The position numbers and the translations under genes were made by a program. A stretch of 7,128 nucleotides of DNA from an uncultured Bacilli bacterium (GTDB lineage Bacteria; Bacillota_I; Bacilli_A; RF39; UBA660): assembly GCA_947625425.1 (NCBI GenBank), contig CANQOH010000052.1, positions 1 through 7,128 of the forward strand, in the 5' to 3' direction. This document shows, one piece after another, positions 6,189-7,128 of this stretch. The notes beneath the pieces are model-generated. The model was not told the DNA's origin. It made no database searches and saw nothing but the letters and a program-made list of their open reading frames with translations. The stretch's first letter is position 1; each line of letters opens with the position of its first letter.

Positions 6189-7128
6189 AATCTTTAGCGA
6201 CTTCTTTAAAAACAGATTCTGTATCAGTATTACGATATTCACTACCACTTACATAATAAAAGATAGTGGTATTTTTATTTGTCTTAGTTTCTTCACCGGT
6301 AATTGCATTTAATGGAACTCCAACCACATTAGCTGGTTTTTCATACCACGTTTTATCAATATCTAAGTTTTCCACAGTATTAACCCAGATATTTTTTGAA
6401 ATTTTCCCATCTGCTACTTTAAGTTCACTATTATCATCATTACCATTCCATACCATCATTAAAACATTAGGGTTATACCCAACCATCCAACAATCAGTAC
6501 CAGATGAACCAGTTTTAATCGCATATTTACTAGATATCTTAGATGCTACACTCATAACTGTCGGTGTATTGTAATCCATAAAAGCTGAATTATAAGTTGA
6601 AGTCATCATTTCATTTAATATATAATCATAAGATTCATTTAATACTAAATCAGCTTTATCATTCTTTTCATATAAGATATTACCTTGGATATCTTCAACT
6701 CTGTTAATAAAAGTTAAATCTCTTTTATAACCGCCACTAGCTAAAGTCGTATAAGCTCTAGCAAAATCTAACATACTTAGTTCACAAGTTCCTAATGCTA
6801 GTGAAGGAATAGCTTGTAAATCCGCTTTAATTCCCATACGATGTGCTGTATTAACCAAAGTATCTTCGCCTAAAAACAAATGAGTTTTAACGGCATAAAT
6901 ATTATCTGAGTAAGCAATAGCTGCTGCCATCGTTATATTCTTATTTCCATATTTATCATTATAATTAGCTGGTGAATATTCTTGATTAGTTGAAAACATA
7001 AACGTAGTTGGTTCACTTAAAAAAGTCGAAGAAGAAACCATTCCATTTTCTAAAGCGGCATAATAAAGAATTGGTTTAATTGAAGATCCAACTTGTCTTT
7101 TACTACTTATCGCTCGGTTATATTGACT
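6187..7128 (-). CDS. class A penicillin-binding protein, C-terminal transpeptidase part (5' end outside window)
   Basis: Bifunctional class A PBPs polymerise glycan strands (N-terminal glycosyltransferase domain) and cross-link stem peptides (C-terminal transpeptidase domain) at the outer face of the membrane. The 313 visible residues cover most of the transpeptidase domain; the frame stays open to the window edge, so the ATG at 7041 is internal. Fragment numbering: active-site SxxK as SSIK in VGSSIKP (S15 nucleophile, K18), SxN as SDN (74-76), and KTG at 205-207 followed by SSGTDCWMVGY. The stretch SLALGTCELSMLDFARAYTTLASGG is characteristic of PBP1-type enzymes. After the catalytic domain a short tail (VVGVPLNAITGEE, then YYVSGSEY) resembles the VGVP/TG tails of Firmicute class A PBPs, with no PASTA or fibronectin domain. 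All catalytic motifs are intact. Class A is inferred from these features, because the glycosyltransferase domain is not in view. Confidence 0.9.
   Translation of the reverse strand, partial: SQYNRAISSKRQVGSSIKPILYYAALENGMVSSSTFLSEPTTFMFSTNQEYSPANYNDKYGNKNITMAAAIAYSDNIYAVKTHLFLGEDTLVNTAHRMGIKADLQAIPSLALGTCELSMLDFARAYTTLASGGYKRDLTFINRVEDIQGNILYEKNDKADLVLNESYDYILNEMMTSTYNSAFMDYNTPTVMSVASKISSKYAIKTGSSGTDCWMVGYNPNVLMMVWNGNDDNSELKVADGKISKNIWVNTVENLDIDKTWYEKPANVVGVPLNAITGEETKTNKNTTIFYYVSGSEYRNTDTESVFKEVAKD

Noticed and set aside
6266..6574. Open 102-residue plus-strand frame opposite the PBP gene
   Set aside because: It lies wholly antisense to the conserved transpeptidase codons and has no ribosome binding site or family resemblance.
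7039..7041. ATG at 7041 (minus strand) as the PBP start
   Set aside because: The upstream codons to 7128 encode the essential SSIKP active-site motif, so the gene continues beyond the window.

Overview
This is an AT-rich window (GC well below 35% by eye) from a Gram-positive, low-GC bacterium. The gene order mnmE-mnmG-rsmG-noc is the block that sits beside the replication origin in Bacillus and its relatives. All seven visible stop codons are TAA, every Trp codon I checked is TGG, and no gene contains an in-frame TGA, so the standard code fits. A class A penicillin-binding protein implies a peptidoglycan wall. Together these suggest a walled, very AT-rich member of the Bacilli (Erysipelotrichales/RF39-like gut lineages would fit) rather than a wall-less mycoplasma. 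The lineage is inference.

Positions 1-3901 are a tight plus-strand run. It holds mnmE (5' end outside the window), mnmG, and rsmG, which overlaps the mnmG stop. MnmE and MnmG form one tRNA wobble-uridine modification complex; RsmG methylates 16S rRNA. After a 57-base gap with a plausible promoter comes a 507-residue ParB/Noc-family gene (3959-5482). Its N-terminal CTPase-like and HTH domains and its last ~45 residues match Noc (nucleoid occlusion protein). Between them lies about 255 residues of acidic Asn/Pro/Glu-rich low-complexity sequence, and the usual N-terminal membrane-targeting helix is absent. A terminator overlaps the noc stop codon.

Positions 5483-6157 depart from the Bacillus order, where soj/parA and spo0J/parB would follow. 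Here there are two small monocistronic-looking genes, each with an identical 13-base extended -10 element and a strong ribosome binding site. One is a membrane-anchored protein resembling NTF2-fold (YbbC/YhhH-type) immunity proteins; the other is a 56-residue protein with a hydrophobic N-terminus and an acidic Tyr/Asp/Asn tail. A shared bidirectional terminator separates them from a convergent minus-strand gene (6187 to beyond 7128) encoding the transpeptidase domain of a class A PBP, cut by the window edge.

The most unusual item is the Noc-like protein with its disordered insert, missing membrane helix and Noc-type specificity residues. I see no CRISPR array, insertion sequence, tRNA or rRNA. 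No stretch longer than about 110 bases lacks a gene.
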